Of a stretch of DNA of 64,000 nucleotides, positions 43,779 through 52,234 are shown in pieces; position 1 is the stretch's first letter; each line of letters starts with the position of its first letter. The notes below the pieces were generated by a model. It saw nothing but the letters and a program-made list of their open reading frames with translations, made no database searches and had not been told where the DNA came from. This DNA comes from Mycolicibacterium sp. 018/SC-01/001. GTDB taxonomy: Bacteria > Actinomycetota > Actinomycetes > Mycobacteriales > Mycobacteriaceae. Location: assembly GCF_007096635.1 (NCBI RefSeq), contig NZ_VKAA01000001.1, positions 124,001 to 188,000 on the forward strand, given 5' to 3'. A program made the position numbers and the translations under genes.

Positions 43779-44213
43779 TCAGCTGACGAGCGAAGTGGCA
43801 TCCGGCTCGGGACCGAAGACGAACCTGCGGCCGGTGACCGTGCCCGGGGTGATGCGCACGAACCGTGACTTGCGGGTCGCGATCCACGGATACAGCCCGG
43901 CGCCTTCGGCTTTGACGATCTCGGCGGAGGTGTGCAGGAGTTTGGCCCTACCGCGCACCACCACACTCCATCCGTCGACGACGGTGTGGTCGTCCGCCTC
44001 GAACACGACGTTCTCGTTCAGCACCGCCGTGAGCAGTTTGGTGCCCTCGGCGGTGCGGAACAGCAGCGTCTTGTTCTGGACGACGTAGTTGACCGGGAAG
44101 ATCTCCGTCCAGCCGCCGACCGTTGTCACCAACCTGCCGAGGGTGAGTCCGGACAGCAGCTGCCAGCTCTGCGATTCGGACAACTCGGTGACCGGGGTGG
44201 ATGTCGTGTCCAT
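43779..44213 (-). CDS. pyridoxamine 5'-phosphate oxidase-like split-barrel protein
   Basis: About 144 residues. A split-barrel pattern is visible: SWQLLSGLTLGRLVTTVGG, EIFPVNYVVQNKTLLFRTAE, VVFEADDHTVVDGWSVVVRG and a C-terminal GRRFVFG. Such proteins bind FMN, F420 or heme; the present sequence cannot decide which. MDTTSTPVTE (44213) or an ATG nine bases upstream (44222) starts it. It is monocistronic, with short acidic C-terminus. Confidence 0.82.
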   Translation of the reverse strand: MDTTSTPVTELSESQSWQLLSGLTLGRLVTTVGGWTEIFPVNYVVQNKTLLFRTAEGTKLLTAVLNENVVFEADDHTVVDGWSVVVRGRAKLLHTSAEIVKAEGAGLYPWIATRKSRFVRITPGTVTGRRFVFGPEPDATSLVS

Positions 44214-44267
44214 GCACCCCATGCTGGTCGACTTCGGTGAGTGTCCGTAGGGTCCAAGGCCCCTTCT

Positions 44268-44726
44268 TCAGCGTCGCGCAGGCGGCGTGTGAACGGCGGC
44301 GTTGATCCGGTTCCAGGCGTTGATCGTGACGGCCATGGCGATGACCTGTCCGAGCTCCCGCTCGGTGAAGGCCTCCGCGGCGGCGGCGTAGACGTCGTCG
44401 GGCACGCCGTGATCGCCGAGCACCGTGATGGATTCGGTGATGGCGAGCGCGGCCTGTTCGCGTTCGGTGAAGAGGTCACCTGCCTCCGTCCACGCCGCGA
44501 GCACGTCGATCTTCTGTTCGCTGACGCCGAGCTTGCGGGCATCGCGGGTGTGCATGTCGAGGCAGAACGCACACCGATTCATCTGGGAAGCGCGGATCTT
44601 GATCAGCTCGCCGAGCTCGGGTTCCACATCCTTGGCAGCGGCGGTGGACAGCGCCATCATCGCGTCGTACAGCTCGGGAGAGCTCTTGTAGATCTTCAGG
44701 CGGGACGTCGTGAGTGTCTGTGTCAT
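44268..44726 (-). CDS. AhpD-like carboxymuconolactone decarboxylase-family protein
   Basis: 152 residues. The redox CxxC is in SQMNRCAFCLDMHTRDARKLG (Cys about 52 and 55, His 59), given here as NRCAFCLDMH, the AhpD-type peroxidase signature. YDAMMALSTAAAKDVEPELG and AVTINAWNRINAA are also typical. It probably reduces peroxides or acts on small electrophiles. ATG complementary to 44724-44726; it is divergent from a MocR regulator 49 bp away, which may control it. Confidence 0.88.
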   Translation of the reverse strand: MTQTLTTSRLKIYKSSPELYDAMMALSTAAAKDVEPELGELIKIRASQMNRCAFCLDMHTRDARKLGVSEQKIDVLAAWTEAGDLFTEREQAALAITESITVLGDHGVPDDVYAAAAEAFTERELGQVIAMAVTINAWNRINAAVHTPPARR

Positions 44727-44775
44727 GCCGACAACGCTATGCCGCAGAAGCCCACGTCGGTGGTTCAATTGCATC

Positions 44776-46176
44776 GTGGTTTCTTGGGCCAATTCTGGTG
44801 CGCGTGATCTTCACCTGGAGCTGCGACACGCCCTGACGCCCGGTGCACGCGGAGCCAAAGACGCGGTGATGGCGGCTCTGCGGGACGCCGCACGGTCCGG
44901 CCGGTTGCCGCCGGGCACCATGCTGCCCGCTTCCCGCACATTGGCCGCCGACCTGGGAGTCGCCCGCAACACCGTCGCCGACGCGTACGCCGAACTCGTC
45001 GCCGAAGGATGGTTCGGGTCCCGTCAGGGGGCGGGCACCTGGGTGCTCAACACGTCCCAGCCGCATCCGCGCACCCGTCCGCGCGGGCGCTCGGTGACCC
45101 CGGTGCACAACCTGATGCCCGGGTCGCCGGATGTGTCGGAGTTCCCCCGGAGCCAATGGATCGCGTGCACGCGCCGCGCGCTCACCGCCGCGCCGAACGA
45201 GGCGTTGCACATGAGCGATCCGCGGGGGCGCATTGAATTGCGTTCGGCGCTGGCCGATTACCTGGCCCGGGCGCGCGGCGTCCGCACCTCAGCCGAGTCG
45301 ATCGTGATATGTGCCGGCGTCCGCCAGGGGGTGGAGCTGCTGACACGGGTTCTGGGTGGGCCGATCGCAGTCGAGGCCTACGGGCTCCATCTGTTCCGGC
45401 ACGCGATCGCGGCGGCGGGCGGAACCACGGTGCCGATCGCGGTCGACGACCACGGCGCGGTGGTCGACGACCTGGCCGGCCTGGACGTGGGCGGGGTCCT
45501 CCTGACGCCGGCTCACCACAATCCGCTCGGGATGTCCCTGCATCCGTCGCGGCGAGCCGCGGTGGCCGAATGGGCGCGTCGGACGTCAGGTTTCGTGCTC
45601 GACGACGACTACGACGGGGAGTTCCGCTTCGACCGCCAGCCCGTGGGGGCGCTCCAGGCCCTGGATCCCAGCCGGATCGCCTATCTCGGCTCGGTCAGCA
45701 AGAGCCTGTCACCGGCTCTGCGCCTGGGTTGGCTGGCCCTGCCGGAGCAGCTCGTCGATCGGGTCGTAGACGCCGCCGGCGGGCAGCAGTTCTCGGTCGA
45801 TGTGATCAACCAGCTCACTCTGGCCGATTTCATCGCACGCGGCTACTACGACCGCCACATCCGGCGCATGCGTGGACGCTACCGACGCCGCCGTGACGCG
45901 CTCGTCGACGCACTGGCCCCGTTCGACGTCGGCACGCAGGGGCTGGCCGCCGGGCTCAACCTCCTGGTGGACCTGCCCGACGGAACGGAGGCCGAAGTGC
46001 TGCGCCGCGCCGGCGAGGCCGGAATCGCACTGACGGGACTGTCGATCCTGCGCCACCCCGACGCCGACGTCGACACCCGTGACGGCATCGTCGTCGGCTA
46101 CGCCGCACCGTCGGAACATGCCTTCGACGCGGCGATCTCGGCGCTTTCTGACGTGCTGGCCGCCTGCCGGTTGTAG
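44776..46176 (+). CDS. MocR/PdxR-type GntR regulator with aminotransferase domain
   Basis: 466 residues. N-terminal GntR winged HTH (about 15-80: GAKDAVMAALRDAARSGRLP, LAADLGVARNTVADAYAELV) fused to a fold-type I aminotransferase domain with IVICAGVRQGVELL, TPAHHNPLGMSL, VLDDDYDGEFRFD and the PLP lysine in LGSVSKSLSPALRLGW. MocR regulators sense PLP or amino compounds. It may regulate the divergent AhpD-like gene or the Ddn-like gene downstream. GTG 44776 start. Confidence 0.92.
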   Translation: MVSWANSGARDLHLELRHALTPGARGAKDAVMAALRDAARSGRLPPGTMLPASRTLAADLGVARNTVADAYAELVAEGWFGSRQGAGTWVLNTSQPHPRTRPRGRSVTPVHNLMPGSPDVSEFPRSQWIACTRRALTAAPNEALHMSDPRGRIELRSALADYLARARGVRTSAESIVICAGVRQGVELLTRVLGGPIAVEAYGLHLFRHAIAAAGGTTVPIAVDDHGAVVDDLAGLDVGGVLLTPAHHNPLGMSLHPSRRAAVAEWARRTSGFVLDDDYDGEFRFDRQPVGALQALDPSRIAYLGSVSKSLSPALRLGWLALPEQLVDRVVDAAGGQQFSVDVINQLTLADFIARGYYDRHIRRMRGRYRRRRDALVDALAPFDVGTQGLAAGLNLLVDLPDGTEAEVLRRAGEAGIALTGLSILRHPDADVDTRDGIVVGYAAPSEHAFDAAISALSDVLAACRL

Positions 46177-46185
46177 CTTCGCACC

Positions 46186-46677
46186 ATGCGGCGTCACATG
46201 ACTGCGTACGAGCGCGTGCTCGAACGCTTCGCGCGGACACCGCCGGGCTACTGGTATGTCACTCGGCTGGCTCCCCGAATCGATCCGCCTCTGCTGCGCC
46301 TCACGGGAGGTCGCATCAGCAGCGTGTTCCCGGTGCCGGTCATGCTGGCGACGACCATCGGGGCCAAGACCGGACTGCGCCGCACCCTTCCGCTTCTTTA
46401 TGTGGCCGACGGTGACTCGATGATTCTGATCGCGTCCAACTACGGCCGGCCGGGCAACCCGTCGTGGTATCGCAACATGAAAGCCAACCCGCGGGTCGAG
46501 GTCCTCGCCGGGCGCCGCAGCGGCACCTACACCGCGTCGGAGATCACCGACTCCGCAGAGCGCTCCGCGGCATGGGAGGCAGCGCTGGACCTGTATGCCG
46601 GCTACGCGGATTACGAAGTGCGCGCGGGCAACCGAACGATTCCGCTGGTCCGCTTGCGGCGGACGATCACGTCCTAG
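46186..46677 (+). CDS. Ddn-like F420-dependent nitroreductase-family protein
   Basis: 163 residues. MLATTIGAKTGLRRTLPLLY and NYGRPGNPSWYRNMKANPRV are the family's F420-binding blocks (DDN family, PF04075), followed by a short helix with AAWEAALDLYAGYADYEVR. M. tuberculosis Ddn activates pretomanid; paralogues reduce quinones or unknown substrates. ATG 46186, 9 bp after the MocR stop, so probably co-transcribed. Its 3' end overlaps the convergent MHS permease by 11 bases. Confidence 0.88.
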   Translation: MRRHMTAYERVLERFARTPPGYWYVTRLAPRIDPPLLRLTGGRISSVFPVPVMLATTIGAKTGLRRTLPLLYVADGDSMILIASNYGRPGNPSWYRNMKANPRVEVLAGRRSGTYTASEITDSAERSAAWEAALDLYAGYADYEVRAGNRTIPLVRLRRTITS

Positions 46678-48031
46678 CTCGCGATGACGCGGCGGGCATC
46701 GCTGCGACGTCGTCGACCTGGCCAGCCTGGTCGACCTCTCGCTCGCCTCGACGCAGGAACGAGGCTGCGATGCTCGAGACCACCGCGACGCCCACACAGT
46801 AGAAGATCACGTAGCCCCAGTTCCCGCCGTTGGCGGCGAGCAATGCGGTACCGATCATGGGCGAAAGTCCCCCGCCGAGTGTCGCGCCGATCTGCTGAGT
46901 CATCGACAGCCCGGTGTAGCGGACGTTGACCGGGTACAAGTTGCTGAAGAGTGCGCCCTGCACCCCGTACATGGACCCGTGCCCGATCGCCAGTCCCAAC
47001 GTCATCGCCGCCGTCATCAGCGCGAATTCACCCGTCTGCAGCAAGAGAAAGAACGGAATGGAGAACGCAGCCTGGAAGAGTGCCCCGGCGATGTAGACCC
47101 GACGACGACCGATCCGGTCAGACAGCGCGCCGAACAGCGGCAACGTCAAACACTCGACGGCACAGGCAATCAGCACCGCCATCAGGACGGGCCCGCGCGG
47201 TTGTCCGAGTTCGGTTGTCACGTAGGCGATCGCGACGACGTAATAGATGTTGAACAAACCCGATTCCGCGATCTTGGCCAGCACCGAGGTGAACAAGGTG
47301 CCCCCATAACGCGTCACCACCTCACGGGCGGGCAGGCTCTGCACCGCCTTGCGTTCGCGCATCTGCACGAACTCGGGGCTTTCAGTGACCCGCAACCGGA
47401 TGAACACCCCGACCCCGATGAGCACGATGCTCGCCAGGAACGGCAACCGCCATGCCCACTCGGCATAGGCCCCTTCGGGCAGCCACGCGTCGAGCATCGC
47501 GACGAGGCCAACCGGGATTAGCACGCCCGCAGGCGTACCGATGTGCACGAACGACGTGAAGAAGCCCTGCCGGTCGCGCGGGCTGTGTTCGAGCGCCATC
47601 AGCACGCCACCGCCGTACTCTCCGCCCATGCCCAAGCCCTGAATCAGACGAATGAGCACGAGCAGGATCGGCGCAGCGATGCCGATGGTGTCGTAAGAGG
47701 GCAGCAATCCGATCGAGAAGGTGCCGAATCCCATCAACAGCATGGTCACGATCAACACGTTCTTGCGACCCAGCTTGTCACCGAAATGGCCGAAGAGAAT
47801 GCCGCCCAAGGGCCGCGCCAGGTAGCCGACGAAGTACGTGGCGAATGCGGCCAGCGTGCCGATCAGCGGAGATGCCGACGGAAAGAACACCTTGTCGAAG
47901 ACCAGGGCCGCCGTGGTCGCGTACAGCGTGAAGTCGTAGTACTCGACTGTGGTGCCCAACGCACTCGCAGTGACCACCCTCTTCAGCGGTGCCCGTTGTG
48001 GCGTCGCCACGTCGCGTTCCGACATCATCAC
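46667..48031 (-). CDS. MFS permease (MHS type) of the GntR-controlled cluster
   Basis: 454 residues (or 452–453 from the following ATGs), 12 predicted helices. SALGTTVEYYDFTLYATTAA, LFGHFGDKLGRKNVLIVTML, LIRLIQGLGMGGEYGGGVLM and ALSDRIGRRRVYIAG define the MHS subfamily. It likely imports the substrate broken down by the downstream catabolic enzymes. AAAGGGG precedes the ATGs at 48028/48025. A palindrome matching one near the DapA-like/dhaK promoters sits just upstream (48049-48064). Confidence 0.9.
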   Translation of the reverse strand: MMMSERDVATPQRAPLKRVVTASALGTTVEYYDFTLYATTAALVFDKVFFPSASPLIGTLAAFATYFVGYLARPLGGILFGHFGDKLGRKNVLIVTMLLMGFGTFSIGLLPSYDTIGIAAPILLVLIRLIQGLGMGGEYGGGVLMALEHSPRDRQGFFTSFVHIGTPAGVLIPVGLVAMLDAWLPEGAYAEWAWRLPFLASIVLIGVGVFIRLRVTESPEFVQMRERKAVQSLPAREVVTRYGGTLFTSVLAKIAESGLFNIYYVVAIAYVTTELGQPRGPVLMAVLIACAVECLTLPLFGALSDRIGRRRVYIAGALFQAAFSIPFFLLLQTGEFALMTAAMTLGLAIGHGSMYGVQGALFSNLYPVNVRYTGLSMTQQIGATLGGGLSPMIGTALLAANGGNWGYVIFYCVGVAVVSSIAASFLRRGEREVDQAGQVDDVAAMPAASSRART

Positions 48032-48048
48032 CCCTTTGGTCTATTGAT

Positions 48049-48064
48049 ATGTGATGCATCAGAT
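48049..48064. promoter_or_regulatory. putative GntR operator upstream of the MHS permease
   Basis: ATGTGATGCATCAGAT is a near-perfect 16-bp palindrome (14 of 16 positions symmetric). It agrees at 13 of 16 positions with the site at 51139-51154. It lies 18 bp upstream of the longest MHS start, a typical operator position. Confidence 0.6.
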
Positions 48065-48100
48065 ACTAGCAACACGACAGTGACGCACACAACACCACGC

Positions 48101-49480
48101 TCACCGCAACTCGGGTGGCAATGCCGCCGCGGGCATGTTCTGGTACGCCACAGGTCGGCGGAACCGTGAGATGGCAGCGGTGCCCACGGAGGTGCTCTGG
48201 GCAGCTGTCGTCGCCGGGTAGGGACCGCCGTGTTGCTGAGCGCTCGCGACTGTGACGCCGGTGGGCCATTGGTTCCACAGCACTCGACCGACCCGTTCCG
48301 CGAGACGCGGAATGAGCTCCAACGCTTGCCCGTCGGGCTCGCTGCCGCCGATCACGGTGCCGGTCAGCTGCCCCGGTGATGCGTCGACCACGGCAAGCGC
48401 CTGCTCGTGGTCGAGGTACTCGACGACAAGAGCGGCCGGCCCGAACACCTCGAGTTCGAGAATCGTCGGATTCTCCAGAACATGCGCCGCGGTCGTGCAG
48501 AACAGGGGGATGGGCCCGTCAAAGGGCTCCGCGGACGGGACTGCGGTCGGGTCTCCGACGAGGTCGGCGAGTTCTCGGGCTGCGACCAGGAAGCCCTGCG
48601 CGATCCGGTCGTTGAGCATGGGGCCCACAGAGGCGGTCGGCACACGGGCGGCGAAGTCCCCAGCGTCGGGCACGATCAACACGCCTGGCTTCGTGCAGAA
48701 CTGCCCCGAGCCCAACGTCACGGATTGTGCGAATTCCCGGGCGATTTCGTCGGCTCGGCTGCGCCAACCGTCCTGCGTCACCACCACGGGATTGGTGGAA
48801 CCCAGCTCGCCGAAGAACGGAATCGGTTGCGGACGGCGCGATGCGACGTCGAACAGGATGCGACCGACTCTGGTGGATCCGGTGAAGGCGCCCGCTTTGA
48901 TCCGTGGGTCTGCAAGCGCAGTCGTTCCGTCCTCGTCGGAGGAGATCGTGGCGAAGGCTCCGGTGGGCGCGATGTCGGTCAGCGCTGTGACGACGATCCG
49001 CGCGGTCAGATCAGAGAGTCGGGGATGCCCGGGATGGGTTTTGAGGATCACGGGGCAACCCGCAGCCAGCGCGCTGACGGTATCGCCGCCGAACACAGAG
49101 AACGCGAACGGAAAGTTGCTCGCAGCGAAGACGACGACGGGCCCCAGGGGGACGGTGGTGCGTCGCAGATCGGGCCGCGGACCCATGGGCCACTCGGGAT
49201 CTGCTGCGTCGACACGGACATCGCTCTCCCAGCCCTGCTCGACCGCGTCACCGAGCAGTCTGGCCTGAAAGGTGGTGCGCACCAACTCACCTCGCAACCG
49301 CGCCTCCGGTAGGTGAGTCTCGGCCATCGCGATCGGGATGAGTTCATCCGCGGCGGCGTCGAGTGCGTCTGCGACGACCCGGAGCCAGGTGGCGCGCTCG
49401 CTCGGGCTGGCACCCGCCATCGGCCTGGCCGCTTTTGTTGCTGCTGAGATCGCGGTGTCTACGGTGCTCGTGGTGGTCAT
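48101..49480 (-). CDS. aldehyde dehydrogenase, alpha-ketoglutarate-semialdehyde type
   Basis: 459 residues. Motifs: PLGPVVVFAASNFPFAFSVF (catalytic Asn), VILKTHPGHPRLSD, GAFTGSTRVGRILFDVASRR, FFGELGSTNPVVV with catalytic Glu region and SVTLGSGQFCTKPGVLIVP with nucleophilic Cys. This set is typical of 2,5-dioxovalerate (alpha-ketoglutarate semialdehyde) dehydrogenases, which feed sugar-acid or hydroxyproline carbon into the TCA cycle. ATG complementary to 49478-49480 behind GAAAGG. It lies in the cluster with a GntR regulator and a DapA-family lyase. Confidence 0.9.
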   Translation of the reverse strand: MTTTSTVDTAISAATKAARPMAGASPSERATWLRVVADALDAAADELIPIAMAETHLPEARLRGELVRTTFQARLLGDAVEQGWESDVRVDAADPEWPMGPRPDLRRTTVPLGPVVVFAASNFPFAFSVFGGDTVSALAAGCPVILKTHPGHPRLSDLTARIVVTALTDIAPTGAFATISSDEDGTTALADPRIKAGAFTGSTRVGRILFDVASRRPQPIPFFGELGSTNPVVVTQDGWRSRADEIAREFAQSVTLGSGQFCTKPGVLIVPDAGDFAARVPTASVGPMLNDRIAQGFLVAARELADLVGDPTAVPSAEPFDGPIPLFCTTAAHVLENPTILELEVFGPAALVVEYLDHEQALAVVDASPGQLTGTVIGGSEPDGQALELIPRLAERVGRVLWNQWPTGVTVASAQQHGGPYPATTAAQSTSVGTAAISRFRRPVAYQNMPAAALPPELR

Positions 49481-49517
49481 GGATGGATAACCTTTCGTGT
49501 CGGCCACCCACCATGTG

Positions 49518-50183
49518 TCAACTCGAGGTGGCGGTCGTCATGTCCTCGGTCGTCCACGCTTCGACTTCGTCGAGGTGCACGGCCGCATGGTGTTGTGCGG
49601 ATGCGACGTCCCTGGCGGCCATGGCATCCAGGATCTGGAAGTGCCGCATCGTCGAACCCTCGGCGCGGTGCGGTCCCGTCGCGCCGAGCACCCGCAGCCA
49701 GGCGATGAACGGTTCGACCGAGCCGCGCGCCCGCACCATCCGCTCGTTGCCGGTTTCGGCGACGATTTCCCGATGCAACCGCATGTCGCTGTGAAAGAAC
49801 GGCTCGTAGTTGCCTTTTCGAAGAGCTTGGAGCGCCTCTTCGGCTTCGGCGCGCAGGTCGGCGATCTTGGTGAGCGGCATCGAGGCGGCCGCCACACCGG
49901 TGGCGACCCACTCGATGCCCTTACGCAACTGGCAGACCTCACGGACATCCTTGACACCCGGCTTGGCGACGAATGTCCCTGACCGTGGGCGGGTTTCGAC
50001 CAGTTGATCGTGATCCAGGTGCGTGATCGCGTCACGCACGGGGGTGCGGGAGACCCCGAATTCCTTGGCCACCGCCTGGGGATCCAGCCGGTCGCCCGGG
50101 CTGTAGTACCCGTTGGTGATGCGGTCACGGAGTACCCGGTACAACTGGTCGGCGATGGACTCGACCATGACGTGGCTATGCAC
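49518..50183 (-). CDS. GntR (FadR/FCD-type) regulator
   Basis: 221 residues. Winged HTH at about 10-75 (ADQLYRVLRDRITNGYYSPG; VAKEFGVSRTPVRDAITHLD; LVETRPRSGTFVAKPG) and an all-helical FCD ligand domain (VCQLRKGIEWVATGVAAASM; FHSDMRLHREIVAETGNERM; HFQILDAMAARDVASAQHHA). FCD regulators commonly sense sugar acids. GTG 50183 or ATG 50168 starts it. It sits between the aldehyde dehydrogenase and lyase genes on the same strand and is the expected local repressor. Confidence 0.9.
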   Translation of the reverse strand: MHSHVMVESIADQLYRVLRDRITNGYYSPGDRLDPQAVAKEFGVSRTPVRDAITHLDHDQLVETRPRSGTFVAKPGVKDVREVCQLRKGIEWVATGVAAASMPLTKIADLRAEAEEALQALRKGNYEPFFHSDMRLHREIVAETGNERMVRARGSVEPFIAWLRVLGATGPHRAEGSTMRHFQILDAMAARDVASAQHHAAVHLDEVEAWTTEDMTTATSS

Positions 50184-50201
50184 AGTCGCTCCAATCGCCG
50201 C

Positions 50202-50224
50202 ATCTGATGTCTAATCGATCAGAT
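50202..50224. promoter_or_regulatory. putative GntR operator at its own promoter
   Basis: ATCTGAT (50202-50208) and its exact complement ATCAGAT (50218-50224) are separated by 9 bp. The arms equal the half-sites at 48049 and 51139, though the spacer there is 2 bp. The site is 19 bp upstream of the gntR start and overlaps the end of the lyase gene. Confidence 0.5.
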
Positions 50225-51098
50225 TAGCAGCGCGCAGGGCCTTTTCGATCCGAGCGCTGTCGTCGGGTGTCGCGGGGGCGAACGGCTTCCTGGGCAACCC
50301 GCCGTTTCTCCCCTGCAGCCGGAGTGCCTCCTTGAGCAGCGCCGGCAGATTCGGGCCGTCGATGGCGCGCCACACGGTGAGCACCCGGCGATGGAGCTCG
50401 CGCGCGAGTTCGTGGTCACCCTTCTGCGTGGCGTCCCAGAGCTCGACCGACAGGTGCGGGGTCACGGTGGGGATGGCAGCGAGCGCGCCGTGAGCACCGA
50501 GAACGAACGCGGGATAGTGCAGGTTGTCCAGTGCCGCGAGGATGACGAAGCGGTCGCTGACATCGGCGAGGAGATCCACCAGCAGGTGCATGTTGCCGCC
50601 GCTTTGTTTGATGGCCACCACCTGGGGCACGTCGGCGATCATCTTGATGGTCTCGAGACCGACGAGCGCCCAGGGGACGACGTTGTAGAGGATGATCGGG
50701 AGATCGGCAGCCTCGCCGACCAGTCGATAGTGCTCCACGGTCTCCTCCGCCGAGGGAGCGAAGACGTAGTGAACCGGGGTGACTTGCAGAGCATCGACGC
50801 CAACCTCCTTGAGCGCCAGCGAGTATCGGATCGCCTGCGCCGTCGAGTTCTGGATCACGCCGCCGATCACGGGGACTGTGCCTGCCACCTCGTCGACGAC
50901 GACCTCGCAGATGGCGCGACTCTCCTCCAGCGACAGCGTCTGCCCTTCCCCGGTGCTCCCGCACGCGCAGATCGCGGTGACGCCTGCACCGAGCAGGTAG
51001 CGGACCTCGGCGCGAAGCAGATCCAGGTCGATCGTGTCGTCGTCACGAAAAGGCGTCACGACGGTCGAGATCATGCCGCCCAAGGGGATGTTCTTCAC
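50211..51098 (-). CDS. DapA-family lyase/dehydratase
   Basis: 295-residue class I aldolase-fold protein. ACGSTGEGQTLSLEESRAIC (carboxylate-binding STGE, seen as GSTGEGQ), VTPVHYVFAPSAEETVEHYR (Tyr), ILYNVVPWALVG (Tyr of the partner subunit region) and the Schiff-base lysine in VVAIKQSGGN. Beside an alpha-ketoglutarate-semialdehyde dehydrogenase, it is likely a 2-keto-3-deoxy sugar-acid dehydratase or a hydroxyproline-pathway deaminase rather than true dihydrodipicolinate synthase. The exact substrate is not determinable. Divergent from dhaK by 89 bp. Confidence 0.88.
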   Translation of the reverse strand: MKNIPLGGMISTVVTPFRDDDTIDLDLLRAEVRYLLGAGVTAICACGSTGEGQTLSLEESRAICEVVVDEVAGTVPVIGGVIQNSTAQAIRYSLALKEVGVDALQVTPVHYVFAPSAEETVEHYRLVGEAADLPIILYNVVPWALVGLETIKMIADVPQVVAIKQSGGNMHLLVDLLADVSDRFVILAALDNLHYPAFVLGAHGALAAIPTVTPHLSVELWDATQKGDHELARELHRRVLTVWRAIDGPNLPALLKEALRLQGRNGGLPRKPFAPATPDDSARIEKALRAANLID

Positions 51099-51138
51099 TA
51101 TCTGTCCTCACTTCCACTGAACCGTCCGATTTACTGAT

Positions 51139-51154
51139 ATCTGATACATTAGAT
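51139..51154. promoter_or_regulatory. putative GntR operator in the lyase–dhaK divergent promoter
   Basis: ATCTGATACATTAGAT is an imperfect palindrome (ATCTGAT-AC-ATTAGAT) matching the site upstream of the MHS permease at 13 of 16 positions. Placed between divergent genes, it could control both arms of the cluster. Confidence 0.6.
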
Positions 51155-51187
51155 GACCAGACCGACTTTGGCGAGGAGCTTGGCAAC

Positions 51188-52234
51188 GTGAATTCCGCAC
51201 TGCAGCGCGAATACACAGGGCATTTCCACCCCGAGGACGGCGACCCTGTTCCGGTCGCTCTGCGCGGATTCGCCAGAGCGAACCACGGGCTCGTCGAACT
51301 CCACGAGGACCCCACCTTCCTGACCGCGCGACACCGCGCACCGCAACGCGTGGTGGGATTGGTGTCCGGGGGCGGTTCCGGACATGAGCCGCTTCACGCC
51401 GGATTCCTCGGTCGGGGCATGCTCGACGCCGTCGCACCCGGGAAGGTCTTCGCCTCACCACACAATCGGCAGGTGTACGCGGCCAGTCGCCATGCAGCCG
51501 GCCCCGGTGGTGTCGTCCACATCGTGAAGAACTACACCGGAGACCGCATCAACTTCGGTATCGCGGCGGAGCGATTGCGTTTCGATGAGATCGAGGTGCG
51601 ACGGGTGCTGGTCGACGACGACGTTGCGACCGACCTCGCCGACACAGGCACCGGCCGTCGGGGGACCGCCGGCACCGTCATCGTCGAGAAGATCCTCGGC
51701 GCGGCATCCGATGAGGGCGCCGGCATCGCCGAACTCGAGCATCTCGGCAACCGCGTCGCGGCGGTGACGCGCAGTATCGCCGTCGCATCACGGGCACAGA
51801 CCGTCATGCAGACAGGCCAGCCGGCCTTCGAGTTGAATTCCAGCGCAATCGAATACGGCGTCGGTATCCACGGCGAACGTTCATCGACCACCGTCGCTCG
51901 GCCCGACACTCGTGGGCTCGTACGGCGGATGGTCGACCATGTCGTCGGCGCGCTGCCCGGCACCGGGCGGGCCATCGTGATCGTCAATGGGCTGGGCGGA
52001 GTGACACTGCTAGAGCTCAACGTCCTCTTCGAATACGCCGCAGCAGAATTGGAAGACAGCGGCACAAAGGTGGTGGGCAGTCTCGTGGGCACCTACGTAC
52101 CGGCCCTCGACATGCGGGGGTTCTCGATCACCGTCACCCGGACCGACGACGAGATGCTCCGATGGTGGAACGCCCCCGCGTACACTCCGGCATTCCCGAA
52201 CATGGCGCCAACTGCACCCCAGGAGATCCGATGA
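51188..52234 (+). CDS. dhaK: dihydroxyacetone-kinase subunit DhaK
   Basis: 348 residues. Substrate-binding GLVSGGGSGHEPLHAGFLG near 60, NYTGDRINFGIA, DVATDL and the hemiaminal-forming histidine in EYGVGIHGERSS; IVNGLGGVTLLELNVLF and SLVGTYVPALDMRGFS complete the fold. It binds a short ketose such as dihydroxyacetone or erythrulose covalently for phosphorylation. The kinase/ADP-binding part is the separate DhaL encoded next. GTG 51188. It overlaps dhaL by 4 bases. Confidence 0.92.
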   Translation: MNSALQREYTGHFHPEDGDPVPVALRGFARANHGLVELHEDPTFLTARHRAPQRVVGLVSGGGSGHEPLHAGFLGRGMLDAVAPGKVFASPHNRQVYAASRHAAGPGGVVHIVKNYTGDRINFGIAAERLRFDEIEVRRVLVDDDVATDLADTGTGRRGTAGTVIVEKILGAASDEGAGIAELEHLGNRVAAVTRSIAVASRAQTVMQTGQPAFELNSSAIEYGVGIHGERSSTTVARPDTRGLVRRMVDHVVGALPGTGRAIVIVNGLGGVTLLELNVLFEYAAAELEDSGTKVVGSLVGTYVPALDMRGFSITVTRTDDEMLRWWNAPAYTPAFPNMAPTAPQEIR